This document shows, one piece after another, positions 9,618 through 19,930 of a stretch of DNA of 64,000 nucleotides; positions within the stretch are counted from its first letter, which is position 1; the number at the start of each line of letters is the position of its first letter. The notes under the pieces are model-generated. The model ran no database searches, was not told the DNA's origin, and was given only the letters and a program-made list of their open reading frames with translations. The DNA is from Anthonomus grandis grandis (taxonomy: Eukaryota; Arthropoda; Insecta; Coleoptera; Curculionidae): assembly GCF_022605725.1 (NCBI RefSeq), contig NC_065551.1:8370001-8434000 (forward strand), in the 5' to 3' direction. Position numbers and translations under genes: made by a program.

Positions 9618-12095
9618 ATGGATGTCATGGAACGCGAACGTATTATCGCCCTGCTTTTGTATCGCCGGCGCCGACGCGAACGTCGCAAGAAAAAACAAAG
9701 GGTTTACTGGGTGCACCCTATAAATATGCAAAGAGAAAAATTTGGTGCTTTTTACACATTGTTCGAGGAGTTGCGAAAACACGAAGAGAAGTTTTTTAAT
9801 TATTTCAGAATGTCAATTTCCTCTTTTGACGAATTAAACAATCGTTTAAGGAACTCTCTCCAGCTGAAAAATACGAGAATGAGGAAATGCATCCAACCTA
9901 TTCAGATGTTAGCTGTTACGATCAGGTATGTATGTACAGGGTTATTCCTTATAAGTCAACCTCTTGTAACACATTTTTTGTTATAACAGCTGTTATAAAA
10001 AACTTCTTAGATATAATTTACATAATTTTTACTGGAAATTCTAAAAATCATATTTGATTCTTTTCCTAAATAAAATTCTTAGAATCATCAGTAAAAATCA
10101 TGTATGTTATATTTAAGGACTGTTTAATGTTAAATTTTAAAAAATAATACACTTAATCGCTGTTCCTACAAGCGATCCCAAACTGGTTGCGAACGCTAAG
10201 GCAACCATTACATCATAATTAATTTGCAAGATCAGTAGATCTGTTACGTATGTGGTATATAATAAATTCTTCCTGTTTTAGCGTTTGCAAGCAGTCTGAG
10301 ATCGCTTATTGGATCAGACCTTTAGTTTCTTTAACTATAATTTATTGCTAAGCAAAATCCACAGAGTCTATTATAGATGAACTTGCAGAGGAAAATGTTG
10401 GGGACAGAGTAGCTGCTGGACTGAAAACCGTTTCAATTTCCGATGGCGGACAGGCCGGGTAGGGCATATTTGACTGACTGGAATATGGTTGTACTCTGAC
10501 TGGTTCCTGTTGATGGCTAGTGGTCAACAATGTAGTATAGTTTGTGTTCATTGGTTGTTGAAGAGTAACAATTTCATATTGATACTGCTTGTGGTATATG
10601 GGAGGTGTCTGGTATGGAAAATTGTGATTAACTGTTTTGGTGTTTGGTTGATGTTGATATGTCGTAGATCGTTTCTTTTGTTTCATATTTTGAATAACTT
10701 GCAGAACCCCCATTTGAAATTGTAAGATTTCATCATCGTCGAATGTTTGTAGGGACGGAATGATCCCTTTGAAAAACGATAAATGTCTGTCAGGTTGAGC
10801 ATCTAACGCTTGTAATAATTTTATATCAACTTCATCCAATTTACGTTTTCGTGATCCACGCTCTTTTTCTGGTTTTTTGAACTGACCAACATTATCGCTA
10901 TTATTTTCTCCCTCGTGAGCTTCTCCATCCTGAGAGATTTCTTGTTGGGAACTTTCGCCCTCTTTCAAAATACTATCAGAAGTTGGCCTTTCCTGGTAAA
11001 TTTTATTCATAAATTGCAGCTGATCATTGTAAATATATTTTTTTACGTTTGAAACACCCGCTCCAGATTTTGAAACTGCTGCTTGTTTTTTGCGGGATTT
11101 TATGTAGGCATCTCGGATATTTTCCCATTTTTTTATCAATTCTTTACCTGCAATAAAATATACTTGTTATTCTTTGCAAAAACAAAAATAATAAAATGTG
11201 TTTTTATTGTTTCAGATATCTCGCCAGTGGATGCACTTTCACAGATCTGCATTATTCTTATAGACTTGGAATTTCAACAGTTAGCAAAATTGTTAAAACT
11301 GTATGTGGAACTATTTGGACAGTTATGCGGCAGGAATTTATACCTGTTCCTTCGAAAAATAGTTGGAAAACGATTGCCTTAAATTTTGAAAAAAAAGCAA
11401 ATTTTCCACACTGTTTAGGAGCAGTGGATGGAAAACACATACGAGTAGTAAATCCACTTGGCTCAATGTATCATAACTACAAAGGTTATGCATCAGTGGT
11501 ATTAATGGCAGTAGCAGATTCCGATTACCGTTTTATTTATGTTCATATTGGAAGTTATGGAAAAGACTGCGATTCTAATATATTTAAAAAGTCTGCACTA
11601 TGGTTATCGATTGAAAGTGGTAGAGAAGATCTACCGGACGAGAAATGTCTTCCAGGAACGATAGGACCAAAATTGCCATATTTTTTAGTCGGGGATGAGG
11701 CATTCGCCCTACACAAACATCTATTTCGACCTTACGGTGGATTCAATCTTACTTTAAAAAAAACAATTTTCAATTACCGATTATGTAGGGCACGCAGATA
11801 CGTAGAATGCTCATTTGGCATTCTGACTAATAAATGGAGAATATTCCATCGACCCATTAATTTGGAACCAGAATTTGCTGTAGATATTACGAAAGCTTGC
11901 GTTGTACTACATAATTTTGTTCGTGACAGAGATGGTTTTCAGACAGAAGATATGATGACAATATCTGGCCTTAAAGTTGTACCGAGGCGAGAACATCCAC
12001 GTGGCGGACTAGCAGCAAACAATGTCAGAAACACGCTTTCTGATTACTTTTTAACTGATTGTGGGGCAGTAAGTTGGCAGTTATCAAAAATATAG
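9618..12095 (+). CDS. PIF/Harbinger transposase A (HARBI1-like DDE nuclease)
   Basis: Two exons, 9618-9925 and 11216-12095, with a GTATGT donor and TTTCAG acceptor. Together they give 396 codons including the stop, without any break. The N-terminus has the Arg-rich stretch typical of HARBI1 (YRRRRRERRKKK) and a Trp-Val-His-Pro motif; exon 2 starts RYLASGCTFTDLHYSY across the splice. The nuclease triad is visible: Asp in GAVDGKH, Asp in AVADSDYRF and Glu in RRYVECSFG. Family members cut at a TWA target together with a MADF or Myb partner. The antisense MADF-BESS gene lies in its intron. Open throughout, so it is a candidate active transposase. An errantivirus is inserted 21 bp after the stop. 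Confidence 0.9.
10348..11147 (-). CDS. MADF-BESS protein of Harbinger A, second exon (5' exon missing)
   Basis: Exon opening after a TTGCAG acceptor (11148-11153) with two bases of a split codon, then KELIKKWENIRDAYIKSRKK, the second half of a MADF (Myb-like) DNA-binding domain. A basic KKRKLDEVD-like stretch and a BESS protein-interaction motif follow (RHLSFFKGIIPSLQ, QMGVLQVIQNM), then a Gln/Pro/Ser-rich tail. PIF/Harbinger elements encode such a DNA-binding partner that carries the transposase to the element ends. The whole exon lies antisense inside the transposase intron. The expected 5' exon should lie beyond 12095, but neither the 21 bp before the errantivirus nor the DNA after it shows one, so the gene is probably incomplete. 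The split-codon phase equals that of Harbinger B's MADF gene. Confidence 0.8.
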
Positions 12096-12112
12096 ATTTA
12101 GGCATTTTCTAC

Positions 12113-12116
12113 CATG
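12113..12116. repeat. target-site duplication, left (CATG)
   Basis: CATG directly before the 5' LTR, repeated at 19626-19629 directly after the 3' LTR. A 4-bp duplication is normal for errantiviruses. Confidence 0.9.
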
Positions 12117-12320
12117 AGTTATGTGACGAGCCACCCTGTACAACCATGGAAGCCACTAGCTGCTGACCCTGCATTTTATTATAACAAAACTGTTTCATTG
12201 TTTATTATCGAGTTAGTCAATTGAAGTTGCTAAGACAATTAGCATGTAATTTGTATTAATTAATTTTCAAATAAAATAATATTTTTTAAAAAGGCGTTTT
12301 GGTTGTTAAGATAGTTAAAT
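12117..12320 (+). repeat. 5' LTR
   Basis: Begins AGTTATGTGACGAG and ends GATAGTTAAAT, the AGTTA...AAT form seen in errantivirus LTRs. AATAAA at about 12270 may be the polyadenylation signal. Two mismatches to the 3' LTR. Confidence 0.95.
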
Positions 12321-12336
12321 GGCGCAGTCGGTAGGA
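12320..12336 (+). promoter_or_regulatory. primer-binding site
   Basis: TGGCGCAGTCGGTAGGA lies directly at the LTR edge, sharing its first T with the LTR. This is the tRNA-Ser type of primer site described for 17.6 and 297-like elements (from memory of the family). Confidence 0.75.
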
Positions 12337-12548
12337 TAGTCCGGAGTTAGATCGGTTAGTGTATCGAACGTTCGTTTTAACGATTAATCGGACTATACGA
12401 AACTTGATGAAAATTCGGTGGAGGTATCTGCAGTGAATTTATCGAAAATTGCTGAAACAAGAAGACCACTATTGGAGATTCATCGGTGATTAGATACAAA
12501 TCATCTAATTACGCAAGGAGGCAGAATATTAGACTGTCTCTTATAGAA

Positions 12549-12567
12549 ATGACCATCGCCTTTATGT
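12549..12567 (+). promoter_or_regulatory. leader mini-ORF and splice donor for env mRNA
   Basis: A short ORF starts at 12549, upstream of gag, and is cut after 17 bases by a consensus donor (GTAAGT at 12566-12571). The 17-base remainder and the env exon from 17722 add up to a multiple of three, so the mini-ORF can supply the env start codon and the beginning of its signal peptide. Subgenomic spliced env mRNA is known for gypsy-type errantiviruses; this particular pairing is inferred. Confidence 0.6.
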
Positions 12568-12587
12568 AAGTACAGCTCATTAAGTTA

Positions 12588-13904
12588 ATGTCCAATATAG
12601 ATGAATTAAGCGTTGTATTGAATAATCTTAAAATCTCTTCAGTTGACTCACCATTAGATAATAATTTAAATTTAGAAAATTTACATTTAAATACTAGGAT
12701 GCCCACTTTTAAACCAGAATATTTAAATTGTGTCCCGAATTTTGATGGGAACCCTAATGATCTTAACCGATATCTCGTAAACTGTGAAACTTTAATTAAA
12801 CACTTTTATGATCAAACGGATCCTAATAAATTTGAAAATGTTTATTTACTTAATTGCTTAATAGGTAAATTAATTGGAAATGCTAAAATTGTGGTAAATA
12901 TTCAAAATGTAAGTACTTGGAATGATCTTAAACTAACTCTTGAAAGAAATTTTGCTGATCAAAGAGATGAGGCTTGCCTCAATCGCGACCTTGTTATGAT
13001 TAGGCAAAATTCAAATGAAAATCCCAATCAGTTTTATGATAAGGTACTGCATTTATTGAATTTACTTTGTTCATATATTGATAGTCATGAAATTACAGAT
13101 GTTGCTAAAAATTTAAAACGTACAATGTACTCAGAATTAGCACTTAAAACCTTTGTATCAGGTCTTAAAGAGCCTTTAGGGACAAATATTCGGTGTATGC
13201 GGCCAAGAACCCTAGCCGAAGCTTCTCAATTTGTAAATCAAGAAAACAATAGCTTATACTTTCAGAATAATAATAAAATTAATAAACCTCAGTATAATCA
13301 AAGTTTTAATAAATTTATACAACAACCCAACTACATCCAACCAAATTTAAATAATCATAATAATTTTAACTCAAGTACACCCCATGATCTATTTATGAGA
13401 CAAAATGTTTTTCCATCTCAACCAGTTCCTATACGCCCTAGAATTTTACCTCAACGTCCTCTGCCAACAAACTCGCAAGTTTTTGGTAGACCACCCCAAA
13501 ATCGAAACGTTTTTAGGCCAAATCAAATGAGAGAAAAAGATCTTCCTCGACCGACGCCTATGAGCATAACTTCTAGACAATTCTCCCATAAGTCTAGAAA
13601 TAATCAATCTATGCAAACTTATAACCCTAATCAATCACAACGAAACTTCCAAACTAGACAAAATCACTTTGTGCCCTCAGGCTCTCGTAATTTTGTATCA
13701 GAAGAATTATATAATACTGAGACTAATCAATATTATGATGATTATGATGATAATTATTATTGCGATTCAAAAGAACCCACAACTTTTGATGATGAGGTTC
13801 ATCAAAATAATTCCCAAGTTCTGTATGAAGCATATGACGATCAACAAGAACCCGAAACTTTAGAAAATTTTACAAAACAGCCTCCAGAGGAGACCAATCC
13901 TTAG
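12588..13904 (+). CDS. gag: errantivirus Gag
   Basis: An open frame of 438 codons starting at the first good ATG after the leader. The protein is of the errantivirus Gag type: an N-terminal half with the retrotransposon-gag capsid pattern (CVPNFDGNPNDLNRYL, then ANLNRDL-like and FVSGLKEPLG), and a basic, Asn/Gln/Pro/Arg-rich C-terminal half without a CCHC zinc knuckle, as is usual in this group. It forms the particle and packages the RNA. The end overlaps pol, which lies in the -1 frame. No breaks seen. Confidence 0.9.
   Translation: MSNIDELSVVLNNLKISSVDSPLDNNLNLENLHLNTRMPTFKPEYLNCVPNFDGNPNDLNRYLVNCETLIKHFYDQTDPNKFENVYLLNCLIGKLIGNAKIVVNIQNVSTWNDLKLTLERNFADQRDEACLNRDLVMIRQNSNENPNQFYDKVLHLLNLLCSYIDSHEITDVAKNLKRTMYSELALKTFVSGLKEPLGTNIRCMRPRTLAEASQFVNQENNSLYFQNNNKINKPQYNQSFNKFIQQPNYIQPNLNNHNNFNSSTPHDLFMRQNVFPSQPVPIRPRILPQRPLPTNSQVFGRPPQNRNVFRPNQMREKDLPRPTPMSITSRQFSHKSRNNQSMQTYNPNQSQRNFQTRQNHFVPSGSRNFVSEELYNTETNQYYDDYDDNYYCDSKEPTTFDDEVHQNNSQVLYEAYDDQQEPETLENFTKQPPEETNP
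13865..13871 (+). promoter_or_regulatory. putative -1 frameshift site gag/pol
   Basis: AAATTTT read as A AAT TTT in the gag frame fits the X XXY YYZ slippery pattern. From here the -1 frame is open into the protease. No pseudoknot was checked. Confidence 0.6.
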
Positions 13905-16261
13905 TAGCTCCTATAATAAGCTTCAATTTAATTACTACCAGTAAACTACCCTACATTATATTTCCAGAACATAATTTAAAATTTTTAATTGATAGCGGTT
14001 CATCTCGATCTTTCATTAACCCTAACTTGGCAAACAAATTTTACAAAAAGGATATAATAGAAGACCCGTTTATTGTATCTCGTGGAAAAGAAATGTCAGC
14101 TCATAAATTTAGTACTCTTATACCAACATCCAGAATTTTTAACTTACCCGAACCTTTACAATTAAAATTCTTTTTATTTAAATTCCATGACATTTTTGAT
14201 GGTCTTATAGGAGTAGATAATCTTGAAATTTTAAAAACAAATTTAGATTTTGGCAATGGTTACTTACGTACTCCTTATGCTGAAATAAAATTACTTTTCC
14301 AAAACACAAAACGAAACCTAAATCAAATAAGCGTATAACCCCGATGCGAACAAGTTATAAAAATTAAAACTTCAATCAAAAATGGTGAAATCATTATTCC
14401 ATATCAAAAAATAGGAAATTGTGAAATCCCAGAAAGTCTCTCTATTGCAAAGAATGGCATAGCCCTCACCACTATCTTAAATAGCTCTACTGATCAAATT
14501 CTATTAGATTTTTCCGAACCCATAAAAGTTGAACCCTTTGAAAGAAAAGAATTAGAATCCATTGATTTTAACTTAATCGATAATTTTACCAATAAATCTC
14601 CTAATTTTAAACCGGAAAAACTAATCAGAACAGATCATATGAATCAAGAAGAAAAATTTGCAATTTTAAAATTATGTAAAGAATACTCTGATATTTTTTA
14701 TGATGAAAATACTCCTCTTACGTTCACAAGTCAGGTAAAACACGAAATTAAAACCACAGATGAAACACCCATTTATTCGAAAACATACAGATATCCCTTT
14801 ATTCACAAACAAGAAGTTGAGCGTCAAATAAAAAAGATGTTGGAGCAAAATATTATAAGACCCAGTGTATCCCCATGGTCCTCACCAATTTGGGTAGTAC
14901 CAAAAAAAATTGACTCTAGCGGAAAACAAAAGTGGAGATGCGTAATAGACTTCAGAAAACTGAATGAAATTACCATCGATATGCGGTATCCTCTACCCAA
15001 TATAACAGATCTTCTCGATAAGCTAGGTAAATGTCAATATTTTTCAACCCTCGATCTAGCGAGTGGTTTCCACCAAATTCCAATGAACGAAAAGGACATT
15101 CCGAAAACTGCTTTCAGTTGTGAGAATGGGCACTACGAATTTCTGCGTATGCCTTTTGGCCTGAAAAATGCCCCCGCGACCTTCCAACGCGCAATGGACA
15201 ATGTCTTTCGTGGAATGCAAAACGAAAAGTGTGCCGTTTACCTTGATGATATAATTGTCTACTCTACCTCTTTACAAGAACACATTGATAAATTACGCGC
15301 CGTTTTCCAACGTCTTCGTGAAACCAATTTCAAATTACAGCTAGATAAAACCGATTTTTTAAAAAAAGAAGTAGGATATTTAGGACACATTGTTACCCCT
15401 TCAGGTGTCAAACCCAACCCCGAAAAAATTAAAGCCATTAAAAATTATCCTATTCCAAAAACTACTAAGCAAATTAAGGGATTTTTAGGATTATTAGGCT
15501 ATTACAGGAAATTCATTGATAATTTCGCTAAATTGACTAAACCTTTAACCAAATGTTTAAAAAAAGGAGCCACTATAGAACATAACGCTGAATTTATAAA
15601 TTGCTTTGAAACCTGTAAAAATCTTTTAATGAACGACCCTATTTTACAATATCCAAATTTTAACAAACCCTTTAATTTAACAACGGACGCAAGCAATATA
15701 GCACTAGGTGCTGTGCTTTCTCAAGGACCAATTGGTAATGACCTACCAATCGCATATGCATCACGTACTTTAAATGATAGTGAGGTCAATTATTCAACCA
15801 TAGAAAAAGAACTTCTTTGTATTGTCTGGGCTACGAAGTACTTTAGGCCTTATCTCTACGGACGAAAATTCAACATAATTACGGATCATAAACCTTTACA
15901 ATGGTTATTCTCACTAAAGGATCCTTCATCAAAATTACTACGTTGGCGAATTAAATTAGATGAATATAATTATACGATTTATTATAAAAAGGGTAAACTA
16001 AATACAAATGCCGACGCCCTTTCACGTGTAGAAATCCACACCAATGATACGGATACAAATTTTAATTTAAGTAAATATATTGAGGAATTTAATCAGTCTC
16101 TTCAAAATTCCGAAAATTTAAACCCAGAAAATGAAAACCCTGACCAAGACAATATTTCAATGATTGTGCAACATGACCCTACAGATCAATGCCCCCAAAC
16201 AAACGAAGGCACTGAAAATCTTCCCGTCGAAAACACACACAGACGATATAGTGCAACCTGA
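13872..16261 (+). pseudogene. pol: errantivirus Pol, protease - reverse transcriptase - RNase H part
   Basis: Entered from gag by -1 frameshift. Order: aspartic protease with DSG in FLIDSGSSRSFI (about 13985-14020); an in-frame TAA at 14336-14338 that breaks the chain; then reverse transcriptase from about 14640 with CVIDFRKLN, FSTLDLASGFHQI, LPFGL-type MPFGLKNAPATFQ and the catalytic YLDDIIVYS (about 15238); then RNase H with LTTDASNIALGAVLSQ (about 15680), and ADALSR at its end. The frame then runs out at 16261 because of an indel near 16200. RT and RNase H motifs are intact; the nonsense codon and the indel disable it. A homopolymer run (CCCCC at 16192) makes an assembly error possible for the indel. 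Confidence 0.9.
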
Positions 16262-17687
16262 TATTCCTAATGACGATAACGCAAATGACGACACTGTTCA
16301 TACCAATGCTGAACAAAATCCTATTGTAGGTATACCGATCGTTGAGACACCAGTTAATTACGGGTTAAACCAAATAATAATATCTGTTGTTTTACATTCC
16401 CCGGCAATTCCCAAAATTAAAATTTTGTTTGAAAAAAAGAAACGAATTAATTTACAAATATCCCAAAATAATTTCGATAATGATATAATAAATTTTATAA
16501 AAGATTATGTAAAGCCAGGCTTGCAATATCACTTATATTTCGAAAATCCTGAGTTTTTTGAACCTTTTTGTGAAGTCATCAGAAAAACGTTTAAATGGCC
16601 ATCTTTAAAATTAAAGCGTTGTTTAACTAAATTAATAGATGTCACACACAAAGACGATATAAAAGAAATTATAAAAAATTATCATGAATCAAAAACAAAC
16701 CATCGAGGAATAGATGAAACTGAAAGAAGGATTAAAGAAAAATACTATTGGCTAGATTTAAAACATTCTGTACAAACTTTTATAAATGATTGTGAAATCT
16801 GTCAACAATGTAAATATGAACGCCATCCAGTCAAAGTAAAAATGAATGTTACACCGACAGCTAATCGACCATTTGAAATTCTCCATATTGATGTTTTTAC
16901 TGTTGAAAAAAACAAGTATTTAACTATAATTGATTCTTTTTCAAAATATGCGCAAGCTTACCCAATTTCTACAGCCGAATCTATTGAAGTAGCTGATTGT
17001 TTATTAAATTTCTTTTCCCACCATTCTGTACCGAAACAAATAATTACCGATAATGGAACCAAATTCAAAAATTCATTAATTTCAGAATTACTTGATATAC
17101 ACAAAATTAAAATCCATTTCATTTGTCCAAATCATCCTGATTCAAATGGTATGATAGAAAGATTTCATTCAACTATTTTAGAGCATATTCGAATTCTAAA
17201 TACCACTGGATTTTTAAAGACACCCACTAATAAAAAAATGATTTACTCTGTTCTCGCATATAATCATACAATCCACTCATCTACAAAATTTAAACCAATT
17301 GATATAGTTAATGGCCATATTACGGAAAATAGTCCTTTTGATATAAAACTTGATCAACTATTGATTAACGATTATGTCAATTCGCATAAAGAAAAAGTTA
17401 AATTGCTCTATTCCCAAATAAACGAAAAATTACATCATAATAAAGAAACTGTAATTGAAACCCGCAATAAAAATCGTGACGACCCTGAAATATTTGCACC
17501 TGATCAGCAAGCATATGTGAGAAAACACATAAGACAAAAAACCGCTAATGTTTTTAAAAAACCGACAATTCTTAAAACTACTGATAATGTTCAAAAAACG
17601 GTTTCCACAGAACTTGATAAAAAGATTCACATGAATAATTTAAAAAGACCGCGTAAGAAACCTTATTCCTTTGATAACAACGACTAG
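16164..17687 (+). pseudogene. pol: errantivirus Pol, integrase part (separated by frameshift)
   Basis: Continues pol in another frame after the indel near 16200. It contains the zinc-binding HHCC module (NYHESKTNH and CEICQQC, about 16680-16810) and the integrase core with Asp in LHIDVFTVEKN, Asp in IITDNGTKF and Glu in SNGMIERFHST. The C-terminal part is basic and Lys-rich. It would splice the cDNA into host DNA, giving the 4-bp duplication. The reading frame itself is open to 17687, so only the upstream connection is lost. Confidence 0.88.
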
Positions 17688-17721
17688 AGTTGTTTATTTT
17701 CAATTATCTTATTTCTTTTAG

Positions 17722-19393
17722 ATTGCTCACGTTCATCGTGGGAATGCAAGGAAACGACGATATAGAAATTAGAAACCTAAGTAGCCATGCTGGCTTAATT
17801 CCAATAAATTTAGGATCTGCTAAAATTCAAGAATCAAGCTATAATCTAATACACTATTTTAACCTTAATCCGTTAATTTTAGAGATAGGACAACTAGATA
17901 AGAAAACTAATAATTTAACCTTAGTATTAGAAAATGATAAGAATTTTTATAAAAATGATTCTCTTAATCAGCTAAAAATTTTAAGTTTAATTAAAGATAA
18001 GGTAGATATAAAGCTTCATGAAATATTACCTAATGTCAGAGTAAAAAGAGGTTTAATTAATGGACTAGGGTCAATATTTAAATCAATTAGTGGCAATTTA
18101 GATGCATCAGATGGAGAGCGGTATGATACGTTAATAAAACAATTAGAACAAAACCAAGAGAAATTAGCAAATAACTTGTATAATCAATATAAAATATCTT
18201 TAAATGTTATTGATCAATTTAATGTTACAATAAGCAAAATTATAAATAATCAAAAAATATTGGAAAATAAAATGAATGATATTTACTCATTGATTTTAGG
18301 ATCTGAAGGACATTATTTGGTTATCAAAGATTATTTAGATCAATTAATTAATCTATATGAAGTTATTAATTCTGTTTTACAAGATATTGAAAATTCTATC
18401 TCTTTTGCAAAAATAAATGTGATGCATCCAAGTATTATAAAAACAAAAGATTTATATCATGAACTCCTTAAACTCGAAAAACAATTAAATAATAAAAAGT
18501 TACCTTTTGCAGTAACATTAGAAAATACATTTTTAATTCAAAAGTTTATCGATATAGAATGTTATATTGTAAATAATAAAATAACATATTTCCTAAAAAT
18601 ACCAATTATGCAACCTTTTACTTTTACATATTATCATTTATATTCTGCACCAATATTTAATGGGAGTCAATTTAAGGCGATTGTACCACGAAATAAATTT
18701 TTGCTTAAAAATGAGCTATACTATTCCTTCACGAGCGACCCTTGCAAGAAAGCTACCAGACAACAATATATATGCCAGAAGATGACACTTGAAGATATTA
18801 CTGAAGAAGCACCCTGTGAGATCCTGCTTTTGGAGAATAAAAATACTTCCACCTGCAAAAAGGTCCAAATAGTTGCTACCAAATCCAAGATTCTGCGCAT
18901 CGAAGAATCCAATCAGTTTATTGGAATTCTTCCTAATCAAGAAGTCATTAAACTCAACTGTAATAAACAAATTGAGTCAATTCGTTTAAAAGGCAGTTTC
19001 CTTTTTAACGTACCTCAAAATTGTGAAATTGTTACCAATCAAGCGAAGTTCCTGATCGATAAGCCAATTGTAAGCATCCAATCAATGATACTTCCAAGAA
19101 TCGTGGAACCAACGTTCGAAGAAAAATCTTCAAGTTTCAAAATCCACCTTGACGACATCAGATTGGACGAACTTCATGCTGTAAAACATCAAATTTTGCA
19201 AAATCCGCCCTTTCACCTAATCGAACAACAATCAATAATTGGAAGCCCTAGTTTATGGACGATATTTATTTATTTATTATTAATAATTGTAACTAGTTAT
19301 TTCTGCTACAAGAAGTTCCTGTATACCAGATGTTCGAAAAGATCGACCAATCTAGAAGCTGCCAATGTTGGAGATGTTCAACTTCCACCCTAG
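17722..19393 (+). CDS. env: errantivirus envelope fusion protein (baculovirus F-like), main exon
   Basis: Starts behind a splice acceptor (pyrimidine tract, AG at 17720-17721), with no good ATG at the usual place; the first ATG inside is at about 17742. The pattern is that of the baculovirus-F/errantivirus Env family: a hydrophobic start, a furin-type basic site (RVKR, about 18041-18052) followed by a Gly-rich fusion-peptide region, heptad-rich helical segments, several cysteines, and one membrane span near the C-terminus (about 19255-19305) with a short tail. The frame is open to 19393 with no breaks. The leader exon at 12549 probably supplies the initiator codon. Described only; function in entry is known for the family, not shown here. 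Confidence 0.88.
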
Positions 19394-19411
19394 CCCATGA
19401 AGTTGAATTTT

Positions 19412-19421
19412 AGGAGGGAGG
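19412..19421 (+). promoter_or_regulatory. polypurine tract
   Basis: AGGAGGGAGG directly before the 3' LTR, the plus-strand primer site for reverse transcription. Confidence 0.85.
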
Positions 19422-19625
19422 AGTTATGTGACGAGCCACCCTGTACAACCATGGAAGCCACTAGCTGCTGACCCTGCATTTTATTACAACAAAACTGTTT
19501 CATTGTTTATTATCGAGTTAGTCAATTGAAGTTGCTAAGACAATTAGCATATAATTTGTATTAATTAATTTTCAAATAAAATAATATTTTTTAAAAAGGC
19601 GTTTTGGTTGTTAAGATAGTTAAAT
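19422..19625 (+). repeat. 3' LTR
   Basis: Same 204-bp sequence as 12117-12320 except TTATAAC/TTACAAC and GCATG/GCATA. Followed by the CATG duplication at 19626-19629. Confidence 0.95.
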
Positions 19626-19629
19626 CATG

Positions 19630-19930
19630 GAAAGTGGAATAGACAATCTATTGACCATCTATTTGAAAAACTCTTTTATTACAACAGTAGGAAAACAGAT
19701 AAATTGGTAGTTTGCTAAACAGTCAAAAAAGTCAAAATGTATAGTATAGTATTCCCGTAAAGTAAATGTAAAGTAAATGTAAAAGTAAATGTATAGTATT
19801 CCCCAATCAGGAATTTGTCAATAAATATGAACATACATATAATAAAAATAATATATAAAATAATAAATATTAAAAAATTCTAACAATGATAAAAAGTCAA
19901 CACATATTTGGTGGGCAGTATTCACTCTAA
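19630..19930. other. sequence between errantivirus and piggyBac
   Basis: About 300 bp with a triplicated AAAGTAAATGT word near 19758-19792. If Harbinger A is complete, its right end and the 5' exon of its MADF gene should be here; I could recognise neither. Confidence 0.5.

Larger units (their letters stand above)
12117..19625 (+). mobile_element. errantivirus-type endogenous retroelement (gypsy group, with env)
   Basis: Complete provirus-like insertion with two 204-bp LTRs, primer-binding site, gag, pol, env, purine tract and 4-bp CATG duplication. Gene order and the fusion-protein type of env are those of insect errantiviruses (Ty3/gypsy group). The LTRs differ at only two positions by eye, so the insertion is young. 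pol carries one nonsense codon and one frameshift, so this copy could not move by itself; gag and env are open. It sits directly behind the Harbinger A transposase stop. Confidence 0.95.

Noticed and set aside
9468..9782. Minus-strand 104-aa frame over the Harbinger A start
   Set aside because: Runs through the inverted repeat and the antisense of transposase exon 1; no domain.
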